Shown here in pieces: positions 5,628-5,662 of a stretch of 5,662 nucleotides of DNA. Each line of letters begins with the position of its first letter. Positions within the stretch are counted from its first letter, which is position 1. The translations under genes were made by a program, and so were the position numbers. Source of the DNA: Pseudomonadota bacterium (GTDB lineage: Bacteria; Pseudomonadota; Alphaproteobacteria; Acetobacterales; Acetobacteraceae); contig JAKAZX010000277.1 in assembly GCA_021826485.1 (NCBI GenBank), positions 1 through 5,662 of the forward strand, given 5' to 3'. Under the pieces are notes generated by a model. The model did not search any database, was not told where the DNA came from, and saw only the letters and a list, made by a program, of their open reading frames with translations.

Positions 5628-5662
5628 ATGAGCGCGGCCGGCCTGCTGACGCTGGCAGCGGG
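5628..5662 (+). CDS. Possible start of the next gene, perhaps the amino-acid ABC transporter permease (truncated by window)
   Basis: An ATG 40 bases after the binding-protein stop opens a frame reading MSAAGLLTLAAG to the window edge, with a weak purine-rich CGGGA a few bases upstream. Only eleven complete codons are visible. The small hydrophobic start and the position directly behind a family-3 binding protein are what one expects of a permease subunit, but that is inference from gene order, not sequence recognition. Confidence 0.4.
   Translation, partial: MSAAGLLTLAA

Noticed and set aside
1..5662. CRISPR array, insertion sequence, tRNA or attachment site
   Set aside because: No repeated units, transposase features, terminal inverted repeats or tRNA-like folds were seen.

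Overview
This 5.7 kb window is very GC-rich (third codon positions are almost all G or C). Gene content and coding style suggest an alphaproteobacterium, possibly a Rhodospirillales or Acetobacteraceae-like soil or plant-associated organism. That placement is inference; no rRNA or taxonomic marker is present. All recognisable genes look catabolic or scavenging, mostly for nitrogen-containing or carboxylated small molecules.

Layout. Positions 2-3755 hold three plus-strand genes joined by ATGA stop/start overlaps, so they form one translationally coupled operon whose promoter lies outside the window. They encode the C-terminal two-thirds of an FAD-dependent fumarate-reductase-type oxidoreductase, an MmgE/PrpD-family enzyme (a family of dehydratases, epimerases and decarboxylases), and a metal-dependent cyclic amidohydrolase related to dihydropyrimidinase, hydantoinase and dihydroorotase. 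A 24-bp gap holding a small perfect hairpin separates this operon from a convergent minus-strand gene (3780-4394) for a DUF1989 / urea carboxylase-associated protein. A 356-bp divergent intergenic region (4395-4750) follows. After it come a plus-strand family-3 amino-acid-type ABC transporter substrate-binding protein with a Tat-like signal peptide (4751-5587) and, at the right edge, what may be the first codons of the cognate permease (5628 onward).

The most informative non-coding signal lies in the divergent region. A complete sigma-54 core (TGGCAC-N5-TTGC, 4675-4689) points at the transporter gene, and a perfect 20-bp palindrome (4703-4722) begins about where transcription would start. A weaker sigma-54-like element (one core mismatch, 4484-4500, minus strand) points at the DUF1989 gene. 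Sigma-54 control would fit nitrogen-limitation expression of both.

Working model (inference): the transporter imports an amino-acid-like or ureido compound. The amidohydrolase would open a cyclic amide or ureide. The MmgE/PrpD enzyme and flavoprotein would act on the carbon skeleton by epimerisation or (de)hydration and by C-C oxidation or reduction. The DUF1989 protein would help handle carbamoyl or guanidino nitrogen. The two central enzymes carry substitutions at positions I recall as conserved or catalytic, so the substrate may not be one of the textbook ones.
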